The translations under genes and the position numbers were made by a program. 41,548 nt of DNA from Streptomyces sp. Root1304 (lineage in GTDB: Bacteria; Actinomycetota; Actinomycetes; Streptomycetales; Streptomycetaceae): the NCBI RefSeq assembly GCF_001426405.1, contig NZ_LMEP01000027.1:1-41548 (forward strand), given 5' to 3'. Position 1 is the stretch's first letter. Each line of letters opens with the position of its first letter. Shown piece by piece: positions 14,869-23,883 of the stretch. A model generated the notes under the pieces. That model was given only the letters and a program-made list of their open reading frames with translations. It was not told where the DNA came from and did not search any database.

Positions 14869-15678
14869 TCAGCTCAGCCGCGTCCTGACGTACGCCTCGA
14901 TGGCGTCGCGCTGGTAGACGGCCAGGCCCGGTGCGATCTGCTCGTACGCGGCGCGCCAGCCGTCGTTGTCGACGCAGGAGCGGCCGATGGCGCGGAACTC
15001 GTCGGCGGTCACGGCGCGCAGTTCGGTCAGGGTCCGGTACTGGGTGTCGATCTCGTCCTGTACGGGTGCCGCATCGGCCGCGTGGCCGGCGGTCATGAGT
15101 TCGGCCAGCCGGATCATCTGCGCGGTGCGTGCGCGCTGGCCGGCCTCGACGTCCTGCGGGGTCATCCCCGCGACCCGGCGGGCGACCTCCTCGGCGTGCT
15201 CGGGGAAGTCCCGCAGGCTCTCCTGGTACTGGGAGGGCTGGACGCCCTCGAACAGGTTCTCCGGTCGGTTGATGGCGGTCATCGCTGTGCCGTCCTTCCT
15301 GGACTGCTCCAGATCGGCGATCGTGCGGGAGACCGTCGCGGCCAGCGCGTCGAGGCGGTCCCGTTCCGCCAGGAGCCGACGACGGTGGCCGCGCAGGGCT
15401 TCCACCTCGTCGACCTGGTCGGCGAGGACCCGGCCGATCTCCGGGAGACCCAGGCCCAGCGTCCGCAGGACGAGGATCTGCTGCAGCAGCAGGAGCTGGC
15501 GTTCCCCGTAGCAGCGGCGGCCGTTGCCCGCGATCCGGGCGGGCGGCAGCAGGCCGATCTCGTCGTAGTGCCGGAGGGTGCGGGCGGTCACGCCCGACAT
15601 CCGGGCCACCTCGTCGATCGGCCACTCCCTCGCCCCGTCCGCGGGCCCCACCGTCGCCCCCTCCATCGGCCGTTCCAT
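14869..15678 (-). CDS. MerR-family regulator with TipAS drug-binding domain
   Basis: A 269-residue TipA-like activator. Residues about 18-85 are the MerR winged helix (WPIDEVARMSGVTARTLRHY, DEIGLLPPARIAGNGRRCYG), followed by a long dimerisation helix (about 86-128) and the TipAS domain (about 140-269; FEGVQPSQYQESLRDFPEHA, QMIRLAELMTAGH, DEFRAIGRSCVDNDGWRAAY). TipAL of S. lividans binds thiopeptide antibiotics through this domain; C235 could be the covalent attachment site by analogy. The ATG at 15678 has AGGGAG six bases upstream; the GTG at 15693 is a less likely start. It probably activates its own promoter and the MFS gene just upstream on the same strand. Confidence 0.9.
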   Translation of the reverse strand: MERPMEGATVGPADGAREWPIDEVARMSGVTARTLRHYDEIGLLPPARIAGNGRRCYGERQLLLLQQILVLRTLGLGLPEIGRVLADQVDEVEALRGHRRRLLAERDRLDALAATVSRTIADLEQSRKDGTAMTAINRPENLFEGVQPSQYQESLRDFPEHAEEVARRVAGMTPQDVEAGQRARTAQMIRLAELMTAGHAADAAPVQDEIDTQYRTLTELRAVTADEFRAIGRSCVDNDGWRAAYEQIAPGLAVYQRDAIEAYVRTRLS

Positions 15679-15732
15679 CGCCGGCTCCCTCACGAAAGCG
15701 TCACCGGGCCGGTCGTTCCGGCCCTGCTCAGG

Positions 15733-15763
15733 ACGGTAGAGGCTGCCGTAACGGCAACTTCAA
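15733..15763 (-). promoter_or_regulatory. MerR-type promoter with 19-bp spacer
   Basis: Read on the minus strand, TTGAAG (15758-15763) and TACCGT (15733-15738) make -35 and -10 boxes separated by 19 bases, the stretched spacing that MerR-family activators correct. The spacer holds the dyad TGCCGT-T-ACGGCA (15744-15756), the expected operator. Transcription would start near 15726, giving a leader of about 45 bases for the TipA-type gene. Confidence 0.7.
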
Positions 15764-15778
15764 GCCCATGGGATTCCG

Positions 15779-16975
15779 TCACCGGCTCTCCGCCGGTGCC
15801 GGGCGCCGCCGGAGCAGATACGTCCCTGCAGCCGCGACCAGGACCAGCATGCAGGCGATGAACACCAGGCCCGCGCCTTCCAGGCCCATGGGGTCGGCCA
15901 GCAGCCCGACCCCGATCACCGGGATCGAGATGCCCGCGTACGCCACCACGAACAGGGTCGAGATCACCGCGGCGCGGCGGTCCGCCGGTGCCGCCGCCGC
16001 GACGGAGGCCAGCGCGGCGCGGAAGGCGAGGCCCTGGCCCGCGCCACCGATGGCGGCGGCGAGGACGACGAGCACCAGGAGGTCCGAGTACAGCGCGGCC
16101 CCGAGGAAGGCGAGGCCGGCGAAGAGGACCGCGCAGCCCAGGGAGAGGGACCGTGCGACGCCGACACGGCCGACGGCCAGTTGCCCCGCGGTGGAGGCGA
16201 AGAAGGCCGTGGCGACGATCAGGCCGCTCACCGCGTGGTTGTCCACGTGGAGGTAGCGGGCAAGGAACGCGGGGCTGACGGAGGTGAAGACGCCGAAGAG
16301 GGCGAACCCCACGAAGGAAGCGATGGCCGCCGGGACGAACACCTTTCTGACCTGCGCCGGGAGGGCGGGGAGCTGCGGTCGTACGGCGGTGAGCGGTCGG
16401 CGTTCCCGGACGGTCTCGGGGAGGCGCAGCAGGACGGCGGCGGAGAGGAGTACGAGGCCAAGGTGGACGGCGAACGGCAGCACGAGGGGCTCGGGGGCGT
16501 ACTCCGCGAGGAGTCCGGCGAGGAGGGGTCCGCAGCCGAGGCCGCCCATGTTGGCGGCCGTCGCCACGAAGGTCGCCCGGGTCCCGCCGCCGCGCGGGGC
16601 GAGTTCCATCACGTACGCGGTGGCTGCACCGGTGAAGAGGCCGGCCGACAGGCCGGAGAGCAGCCGTCCGCCGTACAGCCAGGCCAGGCTGTCCGCGGAG
16701 AGGAAGCAGACGGCGCTCGCGGCGGAGAAGCCGAGGCCCCAGAGCAGGGTCGGCCGTCGGCCGATGGTGTCCGAGGCGTTGCCCGCGAGGAGCAGGACGC
16801 CGATGACCCCGAAGGCGTACACGGCGTATACGACGGTCACCGTCAGCTCGGAGAACCCGAACTTCTCCTGGTAGAGCGGGTAGAGCGGGGTCGGCAGCGT
16901 GGTGCCGGCCATGCATACGACGAACACGGCCCCGGCGAGCAGACAGCGGAGCCAGCCCTGACGTTCACCATCCAT
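15779..16975 (-). CDS. MFS transporter (drug-efflux type)
   Basis: A 398-residue major-facilitator protein with about twelve hydrophobic segments. The loop after helix 2 (GNASDTIGRRPTLLWGLGFS) carries the MFS signature DxxGRR, and RLLSGLSAGLFTGAATAYVM is the helix 4-5 motif of proton-driven efflux pumps. The second half begins near FVPAAIASFVGFALFGVFTS. It ends 85 bases before the TipA-type regulator begins, on the same strand. This suggests a pump that may be linked to the drug-sensing regulator, but the pump has its own upstream gap and could be separate. Start chosen at the ATG at 16975 (MDGERQGW); the upstream in-frame extension lacks support. Confidence 0.88.
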   Translation of the reverse strand: MDGERQGWLRCLLAGAVFVVCMAGTTLPTPLYPLYQEKFGFSELTVTVVYAVYAFGVIGVLLLAGNASDTIGRRPTLLWGLGFSAASAVCFLSADSLAWLYGGRLLSGLSAGLFTGAATAYVMELAPRGGGTRATFVATAANMGGLGCGPLLAGLLAEYAPEPLVLPFAVHLGLVLLSAAVLLRLPETVRERRPLTAVRPQLPALPAQVRKVFVPAAIASFVGFALFGVFTSVSPAFLARYLHVDNHAVSGLIVATAFFASTAGQLAVGRVGVARSLSLGCAVLFAGLAFLGAALYSDLLVLVVLAAAIGGAGQGLAFRAALASVAAAAPADRRAAVISTLFVVAYAGISIPVIGVGLLADPMGLEGAGLVFIACMLVLVAAAGTYLLRRRPAPAESR

Positions 16976-17119
16976 GCCGCCGACCGTATCCCCGCAGGTG
17001 CCCGCCCTCGCGGAGCGAATTGCGGAGCGGGCAAACCGGGACTTTCCAGGCACCCTTGAGGGCTGTCCGGTACGAGGTCGTCGGGCCGTCCGGGGAGGGG
17101 GTCCGCGCCCCCGCCGCCG

Positions 17120-17443
17120 TCAGTCACCCTTGTGGGAGACCCCTCGCGCTTCGTCCTCCCTGGCCCTCGCGATCGCCGCCCGTACCGCTTCCAGCAGGGC
17201 TTCCAGGCCCTGCGCCCGCTGCCATTCCTCGGCCGAGAGGTGCCAGGTGTGGTGTGTCGCCGGGGCTTCGGGCGGACCGGTGACGACCTCGACGGTCCGC
17301 CTCCCCTTCCGGTCGGGGCCCGTGACCCGCAGGTCCGTGTTCCGGATGTGGAACCGCTTCGGATGGCTGCTGAAGACCTCCAGGATCCGGCCGTCGAACG
17401 TGTAGAACTCTCTGCCGGCCCTGGCCGTGATCTCCTCGGTCAT
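17120..17443 (-). CDS. hypothetical protein (107 aa)
   Basis: A 107-residue soluble protein: a beta-rich N-terminal part (REFYTFDGRILEVFSSHPKR, FHIRNTDLRVTGPDRKGRRT) followed by a C-terminal amphipathic helix (EWQRAQGLEALLEAVRAAIA). The layout resembles a small PH-like or lipocalin-like sheet closed by a helix, but I do not recognise a family. It stands alone between the LacI and MFS genes. Confidence 0.65.
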   Translation of the reverse strand: MTEEITARAGREFYTFDGRILEVFSSHPKRFHIRNTDLRVTGPDRKGRRTVEVVTGPPEAPATHHTWHLSAEEWQRAQGLEALLEAVRAAIARAREDEARGVSHKGD

Positions 17444-17475
17444 GCGGTGACGCTACACACGGGAACCGGCGGCTG

Positions 17476-18507
17476 TCAGGGGATGTCCGGTGTGCTCGCG
17501 CGTACGACGGTCTCGGCGGGGAGCAGCAGGCCCTGGGCCGGGGTTCCTGCGGGGTTCTCGACCGCGGTGATGAGCCGGTCGACGAGCGCGTCCGCGATGG
17601 TGGCCAGGGGCAGGCGCACGGTGGTCAGCGCCGGTTGCAGGAGGGTGCCGAGCGGGAGGTCGTTGAAGCCGGTGACCGCGATGTCGGAGCCGACGCCGAG
17701 GCCCGCCGAGCGGACGGCCTGGTAGGCGGTCAGGGCGAGCCAGTCGCCCGCGCAGACCAGTGCGGTGGGGCGGTCGGGCCCCGCCAGCAGGCGCTGGACC
17801 GCTCGGGCGAGCGCGGTCGGTTCGTCGTCGGGGACGCTGACCTCGAAGCCGCCGTCGGGCGCGGCCACCACGGCCTGGAGGAAGCCGGCCCTCCGGTCGG
17901 CGAGCCAGGGCAGGGAGGCGGCGGAGTTCACGTAACAGATCCTGCGGTGCCCCTGCCGCACGAGGCGGCCGACGAGGTCGGCGGTGGCGGCAGCGGAGTC
18001 GATGTCCACCCAGGTCTGCGGGCGGCCGGGGGCGGTGCGGCCGAAGGCGGCGAAGGGGAAGCCCGCCTCGGCGAGGACGTCGACGCGCGGGTCGTCGTGG
18101 ACGACGTCGGAGAGGACGAACCCGTCGATCTGACGGGCGGCGATCAGGCCGTTGAAGGAGCGGGCGACCGCCTGGGCGCCCTGCCGGGGGTCGCAGCGGA
18201 AGAGGAGGATGCGGTGGCCGACCGCGTCCGCCGCCGTGATCAGCGCCTGGAGGAAGCCGCCCATCAGGGGGTTGGGGTCGGCCGGATTGTCGGCGGGTGC
18301 GGGGTAGCCGATGACCTTGCGGGTTCCGGTGCGCAGGCTGCGGGCGGACTGGTCGGGCTGGTAGCCCAGTTCCTCGATCGCGGCGGTGACCCGGGCGAGG
18401 GTGGTGTCGCGCAGCCGGTGGGGGGCGTTGAGGGCGTTCGAGACGGTCTGGCGGGAGACCCCGGCCGTGCGTGCGACGTCCTCGATGGTCACCTGTCGAG
18501 CGGTCAT
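17476..18507 (-). CDS. LacI-family transcriptional regulator
   Basis: A 343-residue repressor. The N-terminal helix-turn-helix is VTIEDVARTAGVSRQTVSNA with hinge helix PDQSARSLRTG; the rest is a periplasmic-binding-protein-like sugar sensor (FLQALITAADAVGHRILLFR, IDGFVLSDVVHDDPRVDVLA, ALVCAGDWLALTAYQAVRSA, DIAVTGFNDLPLGTLLQPAL). It is the last gene of the sugar operon, separated from the alpha-galactosidase gene by 60 bases that contain a 10-bp hairpin, so its level may be set by partial read-through. AGAGGAACG precedes the ATG. The likely operator is the dyad at 25079-25092 at the head of the operon. Confidence 0.93.
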   Translation of the reverse strand: MTARQVTIEDVARTAGVSRQTVSNALNAPHRLRDTTLARVTAAIEELGYQPDQSARSLRTGTRKVIGYPAPADNPADPNPLMGGFLQALITAADAVGHRILLFRCDPRQGAQAVARSFNGLIAARQIDGFVLSDVVHDDPRVDVLAEAGFPFAAFGRTAPGRPQTWVDIDSAAATADLVGRLVRQGHRRICYVNSAASLPWLADRRAGFLQAVVAAPDGGFEVSVPDDEPTALARAVQRLLAGPDRPTALVCAGDWLALTAYQAVRSAGLGVGSDIAVTGFNDLPLGTLLQPALTTVRLPLATIADALVDRLITAVENPAGTPAQGLLLPAETVVRASTPDIP

Positions 18508-18531
18508 CGTTCCTCTGGGGCGGTGGTCGGC

Positions 18532-18560
18532 GGGCTGGGGGCGGTGACCACCCCCAGCCC
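18532..18560 (-). terminator. 10-bp hairpin between the alpha-galactosidase and lacI-type genes
   Basis: GGGCTGGGGG (18532-18541) and its perfect complement at 18551-18560 enclose a 9-base loop. It lies eight bases after the alpha-galactosidase stop. It could be a full or partial terminator that lowers repressor expression relative to the transport and enzyme genes. Confidence 0.65.
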
Positions 18561-18567
18561 CCGGTCG

Positions 18568-20676
18568 TCAGTGCTCGCGGGTCAGGGTGAGCAGGCCACC
18601 GGTCGGCACGGTCACCGGGTTCACTCCGGCGACGAGGTCGAGCACGGTCTCGGACAGGATCTCACCACGGCAGTCCTGGACGCGGGCGAGGGCCCGTTCC
18701 GGTCGGCGGGCGGTGAGGAGGACGACGGGATCGCTGTCCGCGTTGGCCACGAGCAGCGTCCGCGGTCGGCGCCGCCCGGTGTGGTCGGGTGCGTCTCCCT
18801 CCGGGAGCGGGACCGGGAGGGGTGCGTAGCGGGCGACCACCGTGGTGTGTTCGTCGCTCGCGCCGACCTGGGGGTAGCCGAGGTCGGGGCGGGTGGGAGT
18901 CAGCTCGCCGAGCTGGAGCACGTCCGCGTGGTCTCGGAAGACTCCGAGCCAGAAGCGCAGGGTCGCGAGCTGGTCCGGGGTCTGGGCCGCCAGGTCGACC
19001 GAGATCTGCGGTACGGAGAACAGGGCGTTGATCAGGTGGACGGCGACGGCCTCGGGCCTCTCGGCGGCGTGCCACATGATCATGTCGGCGTGGACGGCGA
19101 GCGGTCCCGCGATGAGCCGGCAGTCGACGGTGCCCTGCCGGTTCTCGGAGGGGCTGAGCGGACAGTCGACGGTGCGGATCATGGTGGCGTACGGCCAGAG
19201 GCCGGGGCTGACGTACGGCTGGCGGTGCTCGACGATCACGTCCGGCCGGGTCCGGCGGAGCCGGGCGTCGAGGTCGGCGAGGAGCCGGCGCACGCCCTCG
19301 TGGACGTCCGCGCGGTCGGCGCCGGGCGGTGCGGGCGGGGGGTCCGCGACGGCGAACTGGTCGATGAAGTCGAGCTTCACGCCGTCCATGCCCCACTCCT
19401 CGACGGAGCGGGAGATCTTCTCGATCAGGTACGCGCGGACCTCGGGGTGGCGGGGGTCGAGAACGGCCGCGTCCAACCGGGGAACCTCGCGCAGGGTCAT
19501 CCCCTTGAAGCGGTCCCAGGCGTCGTTGTGCCGGCCGACGTACGGCACCGCGTACCAGAGGAGGTAGGCGAGGCCGAGCCGGTGGACCTCGGCGACGTGG
19601 GCCGCCGGGTCGGGGAAGGCCTCGGGGTTGGGCTCCCAGTCGCCGCAGTGGCCGTAGCCGCGGGTGCGGTCGGCGGTCTGCCAGCCGTCGTCGACGATGA
19701 TGCTGTCGCAGCCGAGCTCCGCGGCGAGGGCGGCCTGGCGCTCGACGACGGCGGCGTCGAGGTTCTGGTGGAGGCTGTACCAGGTGGAGTAGGCGGGCAT
19801 GCGGGCGGCCGGGGCCACGCCGGGGTGGGTGGGGTTCACGGGGGACCCGGGATTGGGCGGCGTGGGGTGCGGGTCGTGTGCGGGTCGGCCGGTCTCGCCC
19901 GGTCCGTGCGCGTTCTCTCCCCACCAGGTGGTCACGGCCTCCAGGGTGCGTGCGAAGTGGCGGTCGCCGAGGTCGATCCGCAGCCGCATCGGCGGGCCGT
20001 CCGGGGTCAGGTCCTGCTCGACGGTGAAGGCGAACTCGCCGCTCTCCTCCACCACGCCGGCGCCCACGCGCACCGGAGCCGCCGTCTCCCCCGCCGCCGC
20101 GGTGCACAACGAACGGTCGCCGCTGCCGATCAGGGCCGCGACGGGCGCGCCCAGGGCGAGCGAGACCGTCCGGGGGGCTATCCAGGACGGCGGCAGCCAG
20201 CGGGAGGCGTTGGTGGCCGGGGTCCAGTACGCGGTGGCGTCGACGCAGGCGATCCGCCACTCGGCGCGGACGGTGGCCGCGGTCGGCACGGTGACCTCGA
20301 CGAGGGCGACGCCCTCCTCGGTCGTGGTGACGGCGGTGTCCGGGAGGTCGCAGCCGAGGACCGTGAGGTGCACGGTGACCGGGGTGCCGGAGGTGTCGGA
20401 CAGGCCGGTGGGAAGCGCCCGGTGGGCGACGGTGTCGGGGGTCTCGTCGTCGGGGGTGTTCGGGCGCCAGACCGGGACGGGCTGGGGCGGGGCGGACTGG
20501 GCCGGGACAGGGGTTGCCGGGGCGGGCTGCGCCTGTACGCGTTGTGCCGGGGCGGGCGATGCCGAGGCGGGCTGCGCCGGATCGGTTGCTGCCGCTTCGG
20601 GGGCAGTCGCTGCGAGCGCGGCCGTTTCGCCGGGCGCGCCGGCGGGGTGGCGCGGTGCGGTGGTCACGGGGGTCAC
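18568..20676 (-). CDS. GH36-type alpha-galactosidase
   Basis: A 702-residue glycoside hydrolase. The barrel begins near residue 295 (YSTWYSLHQNLDAAVVERQA); IIVDDGWQTADRTRGYGHCG and WGMDGVKLDFIDQF, with D436 as the probable nucleophile in KLDF, are GH36/GH27 clan signatures. MIRTVDCPLSPSENRQG lies where the acid/base Asp is expected. The N-terminal beta domain (about 75-250) is typical for GH36. Residues about 10-70 are an unusual Pro/Ala/Gln-rich disordered run (PAPAQRVQAQPAPATPVPAQ). There is no signal peptide, so it hydrolyses alpha-galactosides after uptake by the adjacent ABC system. Its start overlaps the permease stop (ATGA). Confidence 0.88.
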   Translation of the reverse strand: MTPVTTAPRHPAGAPGETAALAATAPEAAATDPAQPASASPAPAQRVQAQPAPATPVPAQSAPPQPVPVWRPNTPDDETPDTVAHRALPTGLSDTSGTPVTVHLTVLGCDLPDTAVTTTEEGVALVEVTVPTAATVRAEWRIACVDATAYWTPATNASRWLPPSWIAPRTVSLALGAPVAALIGSGDRSLCTAAAGETAAPVRVGAGVVEESGEFAFTVEQDLTPDGPPMRLRIDLGDRHFARTLEAVTTWWGENAHGPGETGRPAHDPHPTPPNPGSPVNPTHPGVAPAARMPAYSTWYSLHQNLDAAVVERQAALAAELGCDSIIVDDGWQTADRTRGYGHCGDWEPNPEAFPDPAAHVAEVHRLGLAYLLWYAVPYVGRHNDAWDRFKGMTLREVPRLDAAVLDPRHPEVRAYLIEKISRSVEEWGMDGVKLDFIDQFAVADPPPAPPGADRADVHEGVRRLLADLDARLRRTRPDVIVEHRQPYVSPGLWPYATMIRTVDCPLSPSENRQGTVDCRLIAGPLAVHADMIMWHAAERPEAVAVHLINALFSVPQISVDLAAQTPDQLATLRFWLGVFRDHADVLQLGELTPTRPDLGYPQVGASDEHTTVVARYAPLPVPLPEGDAPDHTGRRRPRTLLVANADSDPVVLLTARRPERALARVQDCRGEILSETVLDLVAGVNPVTVPTGGLLTLTREH

Positions 20677-21488
20677 TCCTTGGTGGCTCCGGCCAGCAGG
20701 CCGGAGATGAACTGGCGTTGCAGGACGAGGAAGAGGGCCATGACGGGGATGGCCGCGATGGCGCCGGCGAGCAGGACCTGCGCGTAGTTGGTGGTCGAGA
20801 GCCCTTGCAGGGTGGCGGTGGCCACGGGCAGCGTGTACATCTCGGGGCTGCGCAGCGCGATCAGCGGCCAGACGAACTGGTTCCAGCCGCCGAGGAAGAC
20901 GAAGAGCGAGAGCGCGGCGATGATCGGCCGGTTGACGGGGATGACGATCCGCCAGAGGACGCGCAGCTCCCCCGCTCCGTCGACGCGGGCCGCGTCGAGG
21001 AGTTCGTCGGGCATGGAGCGGAGTGCCTGCCGCATCAGGAAGATGCCGAAGGGGGTGACGAGTCCGGGCAGGACGACGGACTGGTACGAGTCGATCAGGC
21101 CCAGGTCCATCATCATCTGGAAGATCGGGATCAGCATGACCGTGTCGGGGATGACCAGGGTGCTGAGCAGGAGGACGAAGAACAGGTTGCGTCCGCGGAA
21201 GTCGAACTTGGCGAAGGCGTATCCCGCGAGGACGGACACGGTGACGGCGCCGAGGGTCTGCAGCCCCGCAACCAGCACGGTGTTGAGCAGGACGCGGCCG
21301 AGTCCGATCGAGTCCTGGAGGCCCTGGAGGTTCTCCATGAGGTGGCCGCCCGGGAGCAGCTTCGGCGGCCAGGAGAAGACGTCCTTGTCGTCCTGGGTGG
21401 CGGCCATGGCGAGCCAGTAGAACGGGCCGACGCAGAGCCCGAAGGCGCCCGCGAGCAGCAGGGTGAGGAGGGGACCCCGGGCCTTCAT
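20673..21488 (-). CDS. ABC sugar transporter permease (CUT1, MalG-like)
   Basis: A 271-residue inner-membrane permease with six hydrophobic segments. The EAA loop reads ELLDAARVDGAGELRVLWRI followed by VIPVNRPIIAALSLFVFLGG, the usual contact for the ATPase. The N-terminal helix is LLTLLLAGAFGLCVGPFYWL. It pairs with the MalF-like permease immediately upstream, overlapping it by four bases. No ATP-binding subunit is encoded in the operon, so a shared ATPase (MsiK in Streptomyces) is presumably used. Confidence 0.93.
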   Translation of the reverse strand: MKARGPLLTLLLAGAFGLCVGPFYWLAMAATQDDKDVFSWPPKLLPGGHLMENLQGLQDSIGLGRVLLNTVLVAGLQTLGAVTVSVLAGYAFAKFDFRGRNLFFVLLLSTLVIPDTVMLIPIFQMMMDLGLIDSYQSVVLPGLVTPFGIFLMRQALRSMPDELLDAARVDGAGELRVLWRIVIPVNRPIIAALSLFVFLGGWNQFVWPLIALRSPEMYTLPVATATLQGLSTTNYAQVLLAGAIAAIPVMALFLVLQRQFISGLLAGATKE

Positions 21489-22546
21489 CGGCGCTCTCCC
21501 ATCAGGCGGACCTGCACGATGCCGAGCACGGAGACGATCAGCGCGAGGGCGTAGGCGAGGGCGGAGGCGTAGCCGAAGTCGAAGTACTTGAAGCCGTTGT
21601 CGTAGAGGTACATGGTGACCGTGAGGGTGGCGTTGTCGGGGCCACCGCCGGTGAGGACGTACGGCTCGTCGAAGAGCTGGAGGGTGCCGATGGTGGAGAG
21701 CACCACGGTGAGCAGCAGGATCGGCCGCAGCTGGGGCAGGGTGATGGAGAAGAAGCGGCGGATCGGGCCGGCTCCGTCGACCATGGCGGCCTCGTACAGT
21801 TCCTTGGGGACGCCCTGGAGTCCGGCGAGGTACATCACCGCGTTGTAGCCGGTGTAGTGCCAGGTCAGGACGAGGACGACGCCGATGCGGGCCCAGAAGG
21901 GGCTGCCGAGCCAGTTCACCCGGTCGATCCCGACCAGGGAGAGGGCCCAGTTCATCAGTCCGGCGTCGCGGTTGAGGATGACGGAGAACATCACGCCGGC
22001 GGCGACCAGGCCGGTCAGGGACGGGACGAAGACGCCCAGCCGCCAGAGCGGGCGCAGCCGGACCTTGGCCGAGTTCAGGGCGAGGGCGACGAGCAGGGCG
22101 AGGCCGAGCATCAGGGGCACCTGGACGACGAGGATCAGCGCGGTGTTCTTGAGCGCGGTCCAGAAGAGCGGGTCGTCCAGGAGGCGCTGGTAGTTGGCGA
22201 GCCCGGAGAACCGGCGGTCGTTGCCGTTGCCGGTGGTGAGGCTGATCCAGAACGAGGCCGCGATGGGGTACGCCTTGAAGGTGGCGAACCCCAGGACCGC
22301 GGGCATGATCAGCAGGTACGGCACGGAGCTGCGGGTCAGTCGGCGACGGCCGGAGCGGTGCTGACGGCGGCGGCCGAAGGGGGATCCGGCGGGGCGGCCG
22401 ACCGTGCCGGTGGCCCCGCTGGAACCGGTGGTCCTGGCGGTCTTGGCGGGTACGGGTGCCGACCCGGTGTCGGTCGGCGTGGCGGCCGTCCTGCCTGCCG
22501 TGGCCCGGGGGTTGTCGGGGGCGCGTTCGAAGGGGGTGACGGACAT
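21485..22546 (-). CDS. ABC sugar transporter permease (CUT1, MalF-like)
   Basis: A 353-residue permease. The first 75 residues are a long cytosolic extension rich in Thr, Pro, Gly and Arg (GRPAGSPFGRRRQHRSGRRR) before the first membrane segment SVPYLLIMPAVLGFATFKAY. The EAA loop is KELYEAAMVDGAGPIRRFFS with ITLPQLRPILLLTVVLS. The ATG at 22546 lies two bases after the stop of the binding-protein gene and its own stop overlaps the next start, so translation is coupled. The longer open frame that continues upstream is antisense-like sequence within the binding-protein gene. Confidence 0.93.
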   Translation of the reverse strand: MSVTPFERAPDNPRATAGRTAATPTDTGSAPVPAKTARTTGSSGATGTVGRPAGSPFGRRRQHRSGRRRLTRSSVPYLLIMPAVLGFATFKAYPIAASFWISLTTGNGNDRRFSGLANYQRLLDDPLFWTALKNTALILVVQVPLMLGLALLVALALNSAKVRLRPLWRLGVFVPSLTGLVAAGVMFSVILNRDAGLMNWALSLVGIDRVNWLGSPFWARIGVVLVLTWHYTGYNAVMYLAGLQGVPKELYEAAMVDGAGPIRRFFSITLPQLRPILLLTVVLSTIGTLQLFDEPYVLTGGGPDNATLTVTMYLYDNGFKYFDFGYASALAYALALIVSVLGIVQVRLMGERR

Positions 22547-22548
22547 GG

Positions 22549-23883
22549 TCAGGCCGCCTGCTGACGGCCGGTCTGCTGGGCGAGCTGCGCGGCGGCGGCC
22601 TTGAGGGCGCCGGCAGGGTCGGCGCCCTTGAGGAGCACCTGGCTCTGGGCGTCGCTCGCGAGCTTGAGGGCTCGGCTGTAGTCGCTGGTGAAGTTGGTCG
22701 TCTCGGATCCGGAGGAGAGCGAATCGACGAGCGACTTCAGCACGCGCTGGCCGCCGTAGAAGGGGTGGGGCGCTTGGAACATCGGGTCCGCGTAGGCCGC
22801 CTTGAGGGCGGGGAAGACGCTGCCGGAGGTGTACATGCGGTTGATCTCGGCCGGCTTGGTCAGCGCGTGCTCGATGAAGCGCCAGGCGGCCTTGCGGCGC
22901 TTGCTGGTGGCGGAGACCGTGAGGTAGGTGGAGTTGACGATGGCGCTGCGCCCTCCCCCGGGGACGGCCGCCGGCGGCTGCATGACGCGCCACTTGCCGC
23001 TCTGGGCGGGGAACTTCTCGGCCATGTACCCCACGGCCCAGGCGGCCTCCGCGGCGGTGGCGAGCTTGCCCTGGCTGATCAGCCGCTTCCAGGTGCCCTG
23101 GCCCGCGGTGTCGGCGAGCAAGCCGCCGTCGTTGAGCCGCTTGATGACGGTGAGGGCCTTGACGGCCTCCGGGGAAGCGAGGGTGACCTTGCCCTCGTGG
23201 TCGAAGTAGAAGGTGCCCTGGAGCTGCATCAGGTTCTGGAAGAAGTCCATGTCCTGGGTGGTGCCCGGCTTGTCCAGCCCGATCAGCTGGGCGCCGGTGG
23301 CGGCGCGGATCTTCGGTCCGGCGGCGATCAGGTCGTCCCAGCTGGTGAGGGAAGCGGGGTCGACGTCGGCCTTCTCGAAGAAGTCGTGACGGTAGAACAG
23401 GCCGAGGGGGTTGACCTCCCACGGCAGGGCGTGGACGGCTCTGTCCTTCCCTATGACGGTCGGCCACAGGCCGTCGGCGAAAGCGTCCTTGTACCTGTCG
23501 GCGCCGAGCCGGGACAGGTCGGCGATGCCCTCCGGGAACTTGTCCAGGTAGCCGGGCAGGTAGTCGACGCCGATGTGGAGGACGTCGGCGAGGCCCTTGC
23601 CGCCCGAGGCCAGGCCGACCGTGATCTTGTCCCAGATGGCCGGTTCGCCGACGTCCTGGATCTCCACCGTGATGCCCGGGTTGGCCCGCTCGAAGGAGGG
23701 CACGACGCCGCGCAGGGCCTCCGCCGCAGAGGTCCAGCTCCAGACGGTGATCTTCCCGCTGTCACCGTCGGCGCCGGAGGCGGCGCCGCCGGATCCTCCG
23801 CTGCCGCAGGCGGCGAGGCCGAGTCCGGCGGCGGAGGCGGTGGCGATCTGGAGGAGGTGGCGGCGGCTCAGATGGTCGGACAT
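22549..23883 (-). CDS. extracellular sugar-binding lipoprotein (CUT1 ABC system)
   Basis: A 444-residue solute-binding protein. It begins MSDHLSRRHLLQIATASAAG and has the lipobox LAAC, so it is a lipoprotein; the twin Arg suggests Tat export. Family segments include ITVWSWTSAAEALRGVVPSF, NPGITVEIQDVG, ALPWEVNPLGLFYRHDFFEK and the C-terminal KRRKAAWRFIEHALTKPAEI. It delivers the substrate to the two downstream permeases. The intracellular alpha-galactosidase in the operon indicates an alpha-galactoside such as melibiose, raffinose or a breakdown product of galactomannan. The start overlaps the aminotransferase gene by 16 bases. Confidence 0.92.
   Translation of the reverse strand: MSDHLSRRHLLQIATASAAGLGLAACGSGGSGGAASGADGDSGKITVWSWTSAAEALRGVVPSFERANPGITVEIQDVGEPAIWDKITVGLASGGKGLADVLHIGVDYLPGYLDKFPEGIADLSRLGADRYKDAFADGLWPTVIGKDRAVHALPWEVNPLGLFYRHDFFEKADVDPASLTSWDDLIAAGPKIRAATGAQLIGLDKPGTTQDMDFFQNLMQLQGTFYFDHEGKVTLASPEAVKALTVIKRLNDGGLLADTAGQGTWKRLISQGKLATAAEAAWAVGYMAEKFPAQSGKWRVMQPPAAVPGGGRSAIVNSTYLTVSATSKRRKAAWRFIEHALTKPAEINRMYTSGSVFPALKAAYADPMFQAPHPFYGGQRVLKSLVDSLSSGSETTNFTSDYSRALKLASDAQSQVLLKGADPAGALKAAAAQLAQQTGRQQAA

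Noticed and set aside
17097..17112. GGGGG/CCCCC hairpin as terminator after the small hypothetical gene
   Set aside because: Only five pairs in a sequence where such runs arise by chance.
17635..20787. A 1050-residue open frame on the plus strand
   Set aside because: It is antisense to the LacI and alpha-galactosidase genes, and its Gly/Val/Asp-rich composition is typical of such shadows.
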